From Gossypium raimondii (Eukaryota > Streptophyta > Magnoliopsida > Malvales > Malvaceae): 64,000 nucleotides of DNA. The notes under the pieces are model-generated. The model did no database searches, was not told the DNA's origin, and saw only the letters and a list, made by a program, of their open reading frames with translations. Shown piece after piece: positions 24,084 through 34,764 of this stretch. Location of the stretch: contig NC_068569.1 of the NCBI RefSeq assembly GCF_025698545.1, positions 27,342,001-27,406,000 on the forward strand, given 5' to 3'. Made by a program: the position numbers and the translations under genes. How positions within the stretch are numbered: the first letter of the stretch is position 1; every line of letters starts with the position of its first letter.

Positions 24084-24170
24084 AATTTGCACTTGCTTTG
24101 CATTGACAGTTGGCTTGTCACTTATGCAGAGTTTTCTGTCCAACTCCAAACAGCTTTCCTTAATCTGTTT
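24084..24170 (-). other. possible orphan exon
   Basis: On the minus strand, after an acceptor-like aacag, an open stretch reads IKESCLELDRKLCIS and continues DKPTVNAKQVQIQ up to a donor-like gtgtgc. It has no flanking coding context that I can join to it. It lies about 500 bases downstream of the PPR pseudogene on the same strand and could be a relic of its 3' region. Confidence 0.25.
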
Positions 24171-24599
24171 TTCACATTTCTAATGGGTAACTTCCAAGTT
24201 TCATATTTCATTTCCTATAAATGCTTCTCCAATTGAGTGCATCATCACTCTTCCAGATTCATCATAAAAACTAAACTCCTTCAAGAAAGAAATTCAACAA
24301 CTTAATATCTTGCGCCTACTAGTAGTCTCTACATGAACCATATAGTAAACAACAAAACAGTAATTAGATCTCCAGGAATTATTTCCCTCATGTCCACCTT
24401 TGACAAGAGTTACAATTGTCATGTGATAATCAGGGCAGGATTTCAAATTCACCGTAGCAGGAGGTAGGTTTGGTGATCTAGTAAGTCTGAAAGTGATTGG
24501 TAAATTATCTGTGATAGTTCATCGCTGAGCTCCCTTTGGCTCTGGGAGTAGGCTTCTCAGCAACATACCTAAATTTCCTTCTTTATCCAAAATCTTTTC

Positions 24600-25880
24600 A
24601 ACCTTGCTTGGTTAATTGATTCTTAAGATGAGAGCTAACCTAAATACAACTCAGACCAGGTTCCTTCTTAACACTTTACTGTTGCATCTGTTCGCTGACA
24701 CTAGAAAGCCACTTATTTGCATTCTTGGGGTTCAAATTCAATTATTTTCCTTGCAAGTTTCACAGTTATGGTGTCCTTTACAAACCTTAAAAGCACTCAA
24801 CAAGACTCACCACATTACTGGATTATATCCCTAATACCGGATGTGAGGATGACATTTTCTACCGCTGCTAGCCTTCCAGCATGCCCAAAGAGGTCAACAC
24901 AACAGAGAATAATGCTCCACATTGGTTTCAACTTCATAATCTTTCATGCTTTCAAAGTATCTGCAGTACTCAAAAGGTAAATCACATACTTATGATGAAT
25001 GAAAATGAAGAATGAATCATCTACTTGCACAGAAGCTTGTAAAGGAGAATGGATTGTCAAACAGAATGCTTGTGGGATAGATAAAAGCAGTTCAATAACA
25101 CCTTGCAAAACAAGGAAGTTAAAACTCCAAAATAAATGCACATATGTACATATTATCTATATATCATCCTCCTAAAATTATGAGAGATTTTTTAAAAGCT
25201 AAATTGAACTCCCAGCTTAGCTTTTCACTTTGGTCCTAATACTGAAAATTTTCCATTTTAAATATTAGGTAGCCATACCTGTGGATGCAACTTTTTCTTA
25301 AATTTTAGGAATGCAACCCATTACAAGAAACCTCACATCCAGATGCACATATATCATATATAAAAATGCACTTGGAAAAGATAGAAGGGCTCCGTTGGCA
25401 CGCTGTAATCCTTCATCCACAAGCCCTCCATAACTAATAACCGATAGAATCCTGTGAATCTAATATAGATATAATTAAGCACTGCCCCATGTTCCTTCAT
25501 CAACCCAAATAGGTCAAAGCATCCTAGCACATCCATGTAATGCGAAGCTACGATAATCACTTACCAAGAAACTACATCTGAACAGTCTCTTGAAATGTGA
25601 GATCAGCAGAGTCTACCTCACTCCACTTATCATACATGAAACCTATCCACGACCACTTTGAATGGCAAATCAAAGAACCTAATCACCAATCTTGTTGATG
25701 CTAAATCTGCAAGAGCACTCAACATATTGGAGATAATGAACTCATCTGGTCATCCTTCAGATGCCAGCAGTTCATAAATCATATTCAATGCGCTTTCAAG
25801 TTGCACATCATGAACATGGCCAGAAATCATGGATGCCCTTGATACATGATAGAGTTCATATTTATGCCACATCTACCTTC
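24600..25880 (-). pseudogene. pentatricopeptide repeat (PPR) protein pseudogene, C-terminal repeats and E domain
   Basis: In the minus direction, fragments in changing frames read LESALNMIYELLASEG, PDEFIISNMLSALADLA, DVVSW, then VLGCFDLFGLMKEHG, then GLVDEGLQ (frameshifted), YFESMKDYEVETNVEHYS, FGHAGRLAA, and finally KKEPGLS. This is the order of the last PPR motifs and the E domain of a plant organelle RNA-binding PPR protein. Frameshifts, stop codons and a roughly 400-bp non-coding stretch between GLVDEGLQ and YFESM show it is inactive. That stretch is shared with the inverted copy at 20681-21294, so the decay predates the copying. Confidence 0.75.
24943..25556 (-). repeat. source arm of the 614-bp inverted duplication
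   Basis: Matches the reverse complement of 20681-21294. Because PPR coding similarity continues beyond both of its ends here but not at the other copy, this arm is the donor. Confidence 0.85.
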
Positions 25881-26144
25881 TACCTTTAAGTGTCAATGCA
25901 TCTTATAATAAACATTTAGCCATTACAATTATTTAAAAAAGTATAAAGGAATGTCTCACATCCACATTGTAAGAAAAATAATGTAAAGAATAGAATTAAT
26001 GTTCATTTTTTTCTCCCAAAATTCATACACACTATCTTCATCAATACTAGCTAGTTCATCAAAAACCTTAATAATGCATTCCCAAACTGAATGTGAACTT
26101 TCTTTTTCCTACATAAAAATGGAAACTGAACTTTTAACGTATAA

Positions 26145-26465
26145 CTACTTGGGAACTTTATCATCAGAGGTTGGAGCCTTTTTAACAGATGTACCAGAGT
26201 TTGCTGCTTCTTCATTTTCGACAAGCTTCCGGAGTCTTTCTTGAAGGGCTCGCACTCGATCCTCAGTCTTACGAAGTTTCCTCCATCTGTAAATAGTCCA
26301 AAGTGCCAAGCCGCCATAAACAAGCGTGTAAGACCCCCATACATAAGGATACGTTTCAGCGTGCTCCTTGATTTTCCGATATCGTTCCTGCACCAATTCC
26401 GCTAGGCTAGCCGGCGGAGTAGCTGTAGTTTCCTGAGACGCTTGCCCTTCTCGCTGAGTCGCCAT
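26145..26465 (-). CDS. small single-pass membrane protein with C-terminal coiled coil, 106 aa, unknown function
   Basis: The start MATQREGQAS is chosen over the in-frame upstream MIIIQRP because a 3' splice site (ttggcag) lies just upstream, placing that Met in the 5'UTR. Residues 1-40 are polar with a helix (LAELVQERYRKIKEHAETYP). Residues about 41-59 (YVWGSYTLVYGGLALWTIY) form one membrane segment followed by a basic flank (RWRKLRK). Residues 66-85 look coiled coil (EDRVRALQERLRKLVENEE), and the tail is hydrophilic. A 5'UTR intron runs from about 26613 (donor gttaag) to about 26497 (acceptor). I recognise the style of a conserved plant protein but cannot name it; an organelle membrane site is possible but unproven. 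The frame is intact. Confidence 0.75.
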   Translation of the reverse strand: MATQREGQASQETTATPPASLAELVQERYRKIKEHAETYPYVWGSYTLVYGGLALWTIYRWRKLRKTEDRVRALQERLRKLVENEEAANSGTSVKKAPTSDDKVPK

Positions 26466-26496
26466 TGTCGGCCTTTGAATGATTATCAAACCCCTG

Positions 26497-26613
26497 CCAA
26501 GTAAGAAAAGGTTTTAGAAATGGAAATTAGAATAAAAAGATTCAAAATCAAATTCATAATCTTTCTTATAATCAAAAGTTCAACAACAATTTGGCAGGAT
26601 AACTTAACCTCGG
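26497..26613 (-). other. 5'UTR intron of the small membrane protein gene
   Basis: Minus-strand donor ccgag|gttaagttatcc and acceptor cttacttggcag|gggtttg. Upstream exon DNA (about 26614-26760) is G+C-rich with ccgccgccgcc and tcttcgtcg, typical of a plant leader. Confidence 0.5.
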
Positions 26614-26819
26614 TTGCTCGGACTCGTCGTTTACGGCGCCAAACCGCGACACTCACTGACACGAGCGCGTGGCCGGAGCTCGAGAAAAATGAAGAAGAAA
26701 CAGTAAAAGAAAAAAAAACCCCGACGAAGATGGAAATGGAGATGGCGGCGGCGGAAAAATAAATAAAATTAATAGGGCTTGCTAATATCTGATCAAAATA
26801 TTTTCGAATTTTCAAATTT

Positions 26820-29135
26820 TATTCTAACAAAGTTTAATGGTATAATGCTAAATTTAACCTTTAATGTTTACTCTTTTTATCACTTTAGTCCTAATTTCTT
26901 TTATGGCTGCATACCTCACCCTTCAAATTTTAACCAAAATAAAATTAACTTTTAGGATAAAATACAAGAATAATCATCAAACTATTGAATTTGTTTTATT
27001 TTAGTCACTCAATTATTAAAATTTTCAATTTAATCAAACTTTTCGAAAAGCTTATGTAGAATTTTCGGTATTTCCACCTAATATTTCAAAATTTGCACAA
27101 TTATAATTAAAAAGGTTGGCCATTAAATAATTTTGTTTCCGTTTTGGTGCGTTTTGCCTATGGAAACATAAACAAAATTGTTTTAATTCGTAAACCCAAA
27201 TTATATTACTTGTTATCGTGGGTTTATTAAAGTGTATTGTATTGAAGAGGTCCTGAAAATGTTCAAAGTTAGTGTTTAGTGATGAGAGAGTTATTCAAAA
27301 ATTTCGAATAAAATTAATGGTGGGTTTGGATGGGTGATGCGGTGCATTTAGTTTATTTTTATCTTAGGTTATAATATTATTGTAATATCTAATCTCATTA
27401 CTATCACTATTTTTACACTAATTACAGGTAAACATGCTGCTCATCCAAACCCACTCTAAGTTTCTAGTTTTAGAAGTATGTGTTGAGATTGATTGAGAGT
27501 TGGAATGTTTGAAACTGTCCATGAAAGATTGAAGGGTAAAAAATTAGAAAGATGAAAAATATAATATTTTTATAGGCGTGCTTGGTAGGAAAGATGAAAA
27601 AATAGAAAGAAATATTTGTTCATTACTTGGTAGAATTAAAAAAATAAAATAAAATATTTAAAAAAATACATAATTTTAAATTAACATACACCTCTCTATC
27701 ATTTTTTTTCTCCTCTCATTTTTCCAATTTGGAAATTTTGAATTTTATGCATTGCAATGGAAAATGATCATAAACCTATTTTATTTCTTCTCATTTTTCT
27801 TCTCGATCAAACTAACTCAAAATTTATTTTTTGCCACTTTTCACCCACCCAAATGCCAAGTTGACCCAGAAAATAATTTTTTAAAATAGTTGCTTTAAAA
27901 TATATTTTTTAAATTGTAAAATTATTAAATTGACCCCACAAAAATATTGTAAAAATATTTTATAAAAATAAATTATTTTATAGGAAAATAAATTAATCTT
28001 TTCCCACTCACCAAAATTTAAATTTTCTTAATATTTTTCTTTCATCATTTACCACTTTTCTCCCAAATTTCTCTTATTTTTCACACACTCTCCAAAACTT
28101 AACTATATTTTAATACTTTTAAGTCGTCTTCCTAATTTGGTAACAACTGATTCTTTTCTTTACAAGGTGTATTGATTAATCTCTAAAAAAAAAAGATTGT
28201 GACTTGTGATGGATTAGGATTTTTTGTAAAGTTTAGTTTTATAATTAAATGATTTTGGGATGTTGATTTTATATGACATTCTTAATCTCTTAATTTGGTA
28301 ATAACTTTTAGATTTGTATTAATACAAATCTTTGAAAAAATTAGGATTGATTGTATTTATAATCTTGAATTTCATGAATATTGATTAGAAATATTTAACA
28401 TTATTGTTTAGAAATTGTTGTTGTTAGTGTGAATTTTGTGTTTAGCATATCGCATTCTCATGACAATAAAAAGAATTTATGTGGTTTTTGTTTTGTGAAA
28501 AACTATTTTTTAATACAATGCCTAGAATTATCCAAAATATCTTCCCAAATCTTAAATATTAGTTATATGTTGGCTTCATGAAAAATAAATTATTAATAAT
28601 GATTTTTTGTGTTATTAATTTATCTTATATTTAGTATAATTTGTCATAATAATTATATTTACTAAGTTGATATTTGATAAACGAAAAAATTAAATAATGA
28701 AAAATTAAATACGGGAGAAATTTATAAATATTGAATTTATATTATAAAATTGTTTGGTATATTAGTAAAAATTACAACTACATATAATTGTATTATTTGA
28801 TAATAGTAAATCTTGATTTTGAAAATTATTCATTTCAAAAAAATTGAAACTTTGATAAGAGGAAGATAATTCAACAGTTTCAACATATTAGAAAGTGTTA
28901 TGTACAATTGTGAAAAACTATGAGTTATTAGAACTTATTTGCTGTATATTTTCTATTAGTTATTATTTTAATAATTTTGTAATTTTTTTTACATTTAACT
29001 ATATTATACATTAATTTATCAACTATTAATATTATATATTAGTTTATAAGAATTTTTTAAAGGTTTTATTTTTTAAAAATATTTGACCCTACACTTCAAC
29101 TTTTTTGGCTCTGCCACTGCACCCAACCAAACACA
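26820..29135. other. intergenic AT-rich with MITE remnants, no gene seen
   Basis: No coding region is supported. A small MITE is at 27318-27456. The stretch 27560-27840 (gtgcttggtaggaaagatg, ttcattacttggtagaatt) is a decayed relative of the MITE at 29142-29922. Confidence 0.5.
27318..27456. mobile_element. 139-bp MITE with TAA target duplication
   Basis: Ends TGGTGGGTTTGGATGGGTGA and, inverted on the right, GAGTGGGTTTGGATGAGCAG. Flanked by TAA at 27315-27317 and 27457-27459, as for PIF/Harbinger-type (Tourist) MITEs. Confidence 0.65.
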
Positions 29136-29141
29136 CCTTTA

Positions 29142-29922
29142 GGCTTTGCTTAGCAGAGTGAAAAGAAAATTGAAAAAATGGAAAATTGAAGGGGTGGAAA
29201 AATAAAAAGATGAAAAAATATAAATATTGTTTTCATAAGTGTGCTTGGTATGAAAGATGAAAAAATTGGAAAGAAAAAATAATTTTCTTCCTCTCAATTG
29301 CTTAGTAGAGTTGAAAAGTGAAAGAAAATAAAATAAAACAATTGAAAAATGCATAATTTGAATTAAAATACAATTTTCTCTCATCTTATCATTTCAATTT
29401 AGAAGAATTGATTTTTATGTATTGTGATGGAAAATGATTACCCCTCTTTTTTTCTTTCCTCTCACTCTTCTTCCCAACCAAACACACTCAAAATTTATTT
29501 TCTTTCCAATTTTCCACTCCCTCCTCTCATTCATCTACTTTTCCACCTAACCAAATATTTTTGAGTGCTTAATTGAGAGAAACAGTGAGAGGAAAGAAAA
29601 TAGGAGGGGTGGTCATTTTCCATCTTCATCCTAATGCATAAAATTCAATCCTTCCAAATTAAAATAATGAGATGAGAGAAAATGAAGGTGATGTGTATGT
29701 TAGTTCAAAATAATGCAAATTTCAAATATTTTATTTTCTTTCCTTCCATTTTTCAACTCAACCAAACAAAGGATTAAAAGAAAAAGTAATTTCTTTCCAT
29801 TTTTTCATCTCTCCTACCAAGCATACTTATGGAAAGAAAAATTTTGTTTTCCATCTTTTTAGTTTTCAACCCCTTCGATTTTTCATTCTTTCAATTTTCT
29901 TTCTACTCTACCAAGTAAAGCC
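29142..29922. mobile_element. 781-bp MITE with long inverted arms and TTA target duplication
   Basis: The left arm begins GGCTTTGCTTAGCAGAGTGA and the right arm, inverted, GGCTTTACTTGGTAGAGTAG. The arms can be matched for several hundred bases, including cataagtgtgcttggtatg against cataagtatgcttggtagg. TTA flanks it at 29139-29141 and 29923-29925. It is non-coding. The right-hand TTA is also the left flank of the next element. Confidence 0.8.
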
Positions 29923-30129
29923 TTAGGGCACGTTTGGTTCGCTGTATTGGATTAGAGGTGTATTGGATTAGAGGTATAATGGAATAGAGGTGTAATGGAA
30001 TAGAGGTGTAATAGCATAATGGAAAAAACTAAAATGACTAGAATACCCTTAGCATAAATTTGTTTAGGTAAATGATTATTGTTATTATTATTAAATTTTA
30101 ATAAGATTATTAATATAAATAATAAATAA

Positions 30130-30885
30130 TTTAATCATATTTTAACATAATTATTATTAAATATAATTTAATAAAAATATATAATTTAATAAAATTCTTA
30201 ATATTAAATATTCTTATATGAATTTAATAAAATCATAATGTATAATACTATAAAATATAATTTAAAATAATTATTATTAAATATAATTTAATAAAAATAT
30301 ATAATTTAATAAAATTCTTAATATTTAAATATTCTTAAATGAATTTACTAAAATCATAATATATAATACTATAAAATATAATTTAAAATAATTATTATTA
30401 AATATAATTTAATAAAATATATAATTTAATAAAATTCTTAATATTAAATATTCTTAAATGAATTTACTAAAATCATAATATATAATACTATAAAATATAA
30501 TTTAAAATAATTATTATTAAAAATGTAATTTAGTAAAAATATATAATTTAATAAAATTCTTAATATTAAATATTCTTAAATGAATTTACTAAAATCATAA
30601 TATATAATACTATAAAATATAATTTAAAATAATTATTATTAAAAATATAATTTAGTAAAAATATATAATTTAATAAAATTCTTTAATATTAAATATTCTT
30701 ATATGAATTTACTAAAATCATAATATATAATACTATAAAATATAATTTAAAATAATTATTATTAAAAATATAATTTAGTAAAAATATATAATTTAATAAA
30801 ATTCTTTAATATTAAATATTCTTATATGAATTTACTAAAATCATAATATATAATACTATAAAATATAATTTAAAATAATAAAATT
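30130..30885. repeat. AT-rich tandem array, about six copies of about 121 bp
   Basis: The landmark ctataaaatataattt recurs near 30248, 30369, 30488, 30610, 30732 and 30856, giving periods of 119-124 bases. Copies differ by small indels. It lies near the left end of the capture element. Confidence 0.9.
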
Positions 30886-31764
30886 TGAATCGATTAAATG
30901 ATATTTGAATTGATTTGATAATATGAAATAGTACTACTAATGCATATATGTGATATGTGATTATCAGTAGCATGTAAAAGACCATGCGAATCGGTTTATA
31001 AAAGCTTGGAGGGTCGATATGGAAACTTAGCGAATCAGTAGATTCGATAAAGAAATGTCATGTTTTTTTATTGAATTGCTAAATGAGATAGTGAATGAAA
31101 TTAGCATATGGATCATGAATACATTGTTTGAATTGGTTAAAATTGAATTATGCATCGCTTATATGCTTTAATTTATTGCATGTATTAATTTATTTTTCAT
31201 ATTATTTTTCATATTATTTTTATATCATGTATTAATTTATTGCATGTTTGTATTATTGTATTTAGAAGTTGAGTGATTCGAACATTATATCGAAAAACCT
31301 TCCAAGTTAATTTTCTTGAGTCAAATTATTATATATATATTTATATATCTTATTCAAAATATGACTAATTTAGAATCAAATCATTATATTCCAATATAAA
31401 TATCTTAGTCAAAATATGACTAATTTTCCGAAGCATGGGAAGAGGATTTATCTAGTAATTTTAAAATTTATCTCAAAAATGCTTAAATTAATAAATTGCA
31501 AAAAGAAAAAAGAAAAAATCGAGACGTATTTGGGTCAGACTCAAGTTATTTCTAAAATGTGTTCGGATGCTTAAATTAATGAATGAAAAATCACATAAGC
31601 GATAAAGTGGCAAAACATTTGCATATTATACAGCTTTAAAGAAACTCAGAATACACAACAAATGATGTTTGCATTCTAAAATTCTTAAAAAATATATTGC
31701 TTTAACGAAAATACAACAAAACAGATCCCAATACCATGCCTCATGGATCTAAATTTACCCACTC

Positions 31765-32459
31765 TTACTTCGACCAAGCGACCATATCGATTTCAGCTTG
31801 TGCACTCCTATATAATTCCAGTCTCTTCGCAAGAGCGGATCGGCGTTCCATGATTGCTGGATCCTCATTCAGTAATGCCGATAATCGTTTTTGCTACAAA
31901 AGAAATTTCCCAGAAATCATTCACTGATCATCTGTTTCACCAAAATAAGTAACAGACGGTAAGTTGGTTAAGAGAGGACATTTCTCACCTCCAGTTTACC
32001 CAATTCCGTGTAGAAAAAGTCAAGCAGGCTTCTTTTAGCTTCATGGACTTGACAATAAACAATGGACTTTGGAATCGAGTGGCGCAAAGTAGCGCAGACC
32101 ATATTTACGTAAGACAAAACTGTACTTCCTGTTCATACATTGTTAGGATTTGCAGCAACAATGTTCAGCTGTCATTCTTGCACAAACCATAAAAAATGTA
32201 CACTGCAAAGTTATTGGAAACAGAGGAAGTGGCAATTTGCAGCAACAATCTACAATCCACTTTTCCTAGGATTTTCGAAGAAGTCACATATAAAATACGC
32301 GTTATCCTAAAATATTGTTGGCAGTAACATCGTTGTAAATCTTATTTAAGTAAATTTTACTAGAAGGAGCACACAATAAAGATCAAATGCATTTTACCTT
32401 CTTAATGTAAGAGCGAACCATGTTCTCAATATCTTGCACAATGCTCTCGGGCTGACCCT
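31765..32459 (-). pseudogene. captured DRP1 dynamin fragment (GTPase-domain exon plus GED exons)
   Basis: Three exons with GT/AG borders. 32459-32398 encodes [20 protein letters not shown], from the GTPase domain of plant DRP1 proteins. 32128-31989 encodes [15 protein letters not shown] and [20 protein letters not shown], from the GTPase effector domain. 31893-31765 encodes [20 protein letters not shown] and ends MVAWSK with a stop, the native DRP1 C-terminus. All middle-domain exons between the first and second are missing, so the donor was internally deleted during or after capture. DRP1 acts in membrane fission at the cell plate and in endocytosis; this fragment cannot do so. Confidence 0.85.
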
Positions 32460-32937
32460 CTACATTTAGCAAGATAATCAATCAATTTCAGATAGTATCA
32501 TACAAATTAATCAAGAATTTCACTGATCATGTTGCAGCGGAAAAGCTAAAAGGATAGGGTTTAAAGTGATAAAATGGTATGGCTATTATATTTGAATTTA
32601 AAATGAGAAAGACAATTGCACTTTGAATATTGCACTTCTTTTTTAGGTCACCGTGGAAATATGTTGCAGACAACGAATAACAGTAATATAAGGCTTCAAA
32701 TTTTCTAGGTGTAAATTTACTAGGCATTACAATATTAGACACCTTTAAGCCTTAGTGCTAGAAGTTTAAATGTTTCAAGTCCAGAAGTTATTACAATACT
32801 AAGAAACGAGATACTGAACTTCAAGAACTAGTTGTTAGGCTATGTCAGATTTTTAATGCAGCCAACTAAGGAAAGATGCAGTTAGGGGCAAAGGGAATTG
32901 CATACAAGTTATGTTGCTCATATTTGTTCTTACTTAC

Positions 32938-33275
32938 ATGGTCGAGAAGTGGAGACATAGCAACAGCATTGAATAGACGTTCAGTAACATAGGTCTTGAT
33001 AAGAGTCAACGTTCTTGTGTCCCATAGCTAAACATTTACAGAAAAATGTAGAATCAAGCAGAGGAAATTTTAGCCAAAGAATAAAGAATCTGGGGTTATT
33101 TCAGAAAATAGTCATAAATGCTCAAAAAACTTGTGAGGTTAATAAGATGCATCACCTTGGCAGATTTATCTAAGGAACCAGTAAGGAAGTGTGAACCGTC
33201 TGCAGATTTTGTAAGTGATGTTATTGTCTTTTTGTGACCCGATTCCTTGTCAGCCTCCCTAAGTAGTTTTCCAGT
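32938..33275 (-). pseudogene. captured eIF3 subunit i (TIF3I) fragment, two exons
   Basis: Exon 33275-33156 (40 codons) encodes TGKLLREADKESGHKKTITS and GSHFLTGSLDKSAK. Exon 33027-32938 (30 codons) encodes LWDTRTLTLIKTYVTERLFN and AMSPLLDH, followed by a consensus donor gtaagt. These are consecutive parts of a WD40 repeat region of eIF3i, the beta-propeller subunit of translation initiation factor 3. Both exons are open and in phase with each other. The rest of the protein is absent. Confidence 0.85.
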
Positions 33276-33650
33276 CTAGAAGACAACATCGACAAATCCA
33301 ACCCGAAAGATAAGATCATTTCAACACTGGACCAGACTAACCACAGCATAAGACTTAAAACCATGCTAATTGGACTTATATTTCAACACTCAACATTGAA
33401 AACAATGGCCCCTTCTTTCTCATTAAAAGATAGAAATGAAGTAAAATAAACACAGCATAACCATTTTCTCAAATGAAAAATCATACTCTTAAGGCATATA
33501 GAGGTCATTTTAATGACTAAAAATTGGCAATGGTGTCAATCTTTATGTATTCAATCAGTTGAGACCCAACTATTATACAATAACTGCTAAAATTTTACAT
33601 TTCTAACACAAAGAAAAAGCGCAACCCATCAGATTAAAAAAATCAACTAC

Positions 33651-34171
33651 CTTCACATGGAGATTGTGTTGGACCAAGGATCATCACATTGAAATATCGC
33701 ATATTATCCTCTGATGGTGAGGCACTAATTCCAGGCGCTGTATTTAAGGGAAAAACAATAAAATTAAACATTTTTCAGCCCATAACATTTAAACAAAAAA
33801 AATCGATAGCAAACAATATTTAACAAGAATTTCAAAAAAAGAAGCAAAGTATTTACCTGGTTCACTGAGGAGACGCTGAGTTTCCTATTTAGATCAAAGA
33901 TAAAGAAACAAAAATTAAGCATGAAACATTGACATAATTCACAGAAACAAACTAAGAAGACTTAAAACAATTTACTTAAGCTTCTGATTCATTAAAACCC
34001 CAAAACAATTCAACTACCAAATCAAACTCTAGAAACACAAAAAAAAGGACACACTATTTTTTTAAAAAAAGGAAGATTTTCTGAGGGTTCCAATGAGGAA
34101 ACTGAGAAGGATGAGAGTGAGATCGAAAGAGAAACCTTAATGATTCTTCGAGGGAGATTAGTGTTGGCCAT
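33651..34171 (-). pseudogene. captured UBC13-type ubiquitin-conjugating enzyme fragment (UBC35/36-like), exons 1-3
   Basis: Exon 1 34171-34136 encodes MANTNLPRRIIK, exon 2 33884-33857 encodes ETQRLLSEP, exon 3 33737-33651 encodes [20 protein letters not shown] and [10 protein letters not shown]. These are the first about 50 residues of UBC13, the E2 that makes Lys63-linked chains with UEV1/MMZ. The active-site Cys region is not included. The usual Tyr in SPYEG is Cys. The start codon, a 5' leader (ccttcccatcgatctcgcc) and upstream DNA are present, so the fragment may bring its own promoter. If spliced to the eIF3i exon the reading phase changes and a TAG follows after a few codons. Confidence 0.85.
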
Positions 34172-34620
34172 TGGCGAGATCGATGGGAAGGAAAAATAAA
34201 AAAAAAGTATTTGAGGGTTTTGGGGATCTAGAAATGGAGAGAGATAATAAAATACCAGTGCCATGCCATGCCCACCACACGTGAAAAAAACCTATATAAA
34301 AAAGAGAGGTAAAAAAGAAAAGGAGAAGAGGCGATGAGAGTGGAGAAGAAAGCTAGAAGGAAGAAACAGAAGACATGGATTTTGGGTAAAACAGAAGCGG
34401 GAATGGGGAGGGTAAAACAGGGACCAAAACTGAAGCAGCGCCTAAACTGAGCTCAAAGAAGGGATTAGAAATCGATGGATTTCACTGATTAGGTCAGTAA
34501 TAGTTTAGCCCCGTAATAGTAATACATTGAACCAAACAACGGATTAGAGGCGCAATAAGTGGGGCCCACCGATTAGGGGTGTATTGGCATAGCCAATACA
34601 CCCAACCAAACATAGTGTTA

Positions 34621-34764
34621 GAGTTTGGGTTGATTAAGGGTTTAAGAAATGGAAAAAATATTTGGCACACTTGTCAGTGAAGTTTTTCGACTCCACAAGC
34701 ACGATCAAGAGTTTATAAGTGTCCAATAGAGTATAGTAAAATATTGAAAAATATTGAAAGAAAG
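34621..34764. other. short spacer
   Basis: AT-rich DNA between the capture element and the next LTR; nothing recognisable. Confidence 0.4.

Larger units (their letters stand above)
22400..24600. other. intergenic, mostly without recognisable genes
   Basis: No complete gene is visible. It holds a 64-bp tandem duplication at 23667-23793 and a possible orphan exon at about 24084-24170. Confidence 0.4.
29926..34617. mobile_element. multi-gene capture (Pack-type) element with TTA target duplication
   Basis: The left end reads GGGCACGTTTGGTTCGCTGT followed by attgg; the right end, inverted, reads CACTATGTTTGGTTGGGTGT followed by attgg. TTA flanks at 29923-29925 and 34618-34620, suggesting a PIF/Harbinger-like element. 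No transposase is visible, so it would be non-autonomous. Inside are a 120-bp tandem array, then minus-strand exon/intron pieces of three host genes: UBC13 (34171-33651), eIF3i (33275-32938) and DRP1 (32459-31765). Introns are retained, so capture was from genomic DNA, not mRNA. A palindrome (gtgtattggc/gccaatacac) lies just inside the right end. Alternative: a nested Helitron, but no CTRR end was found. Confidence 0.7.

Noticed and set aside
26520..26815. Open frames on both strands upstream of the small membrane protein gene
   Set aside because: They lie in the 5'UTR and its intron; no domain and poor codon use.
34570..34620. Helitron 3' end
   Set aside because: A strong hairpin (gtgtattggc/gccaatacac) is present, but no CTRR follows at the right distance and the TTA duplication plus inverted ends fit a TIR element better.
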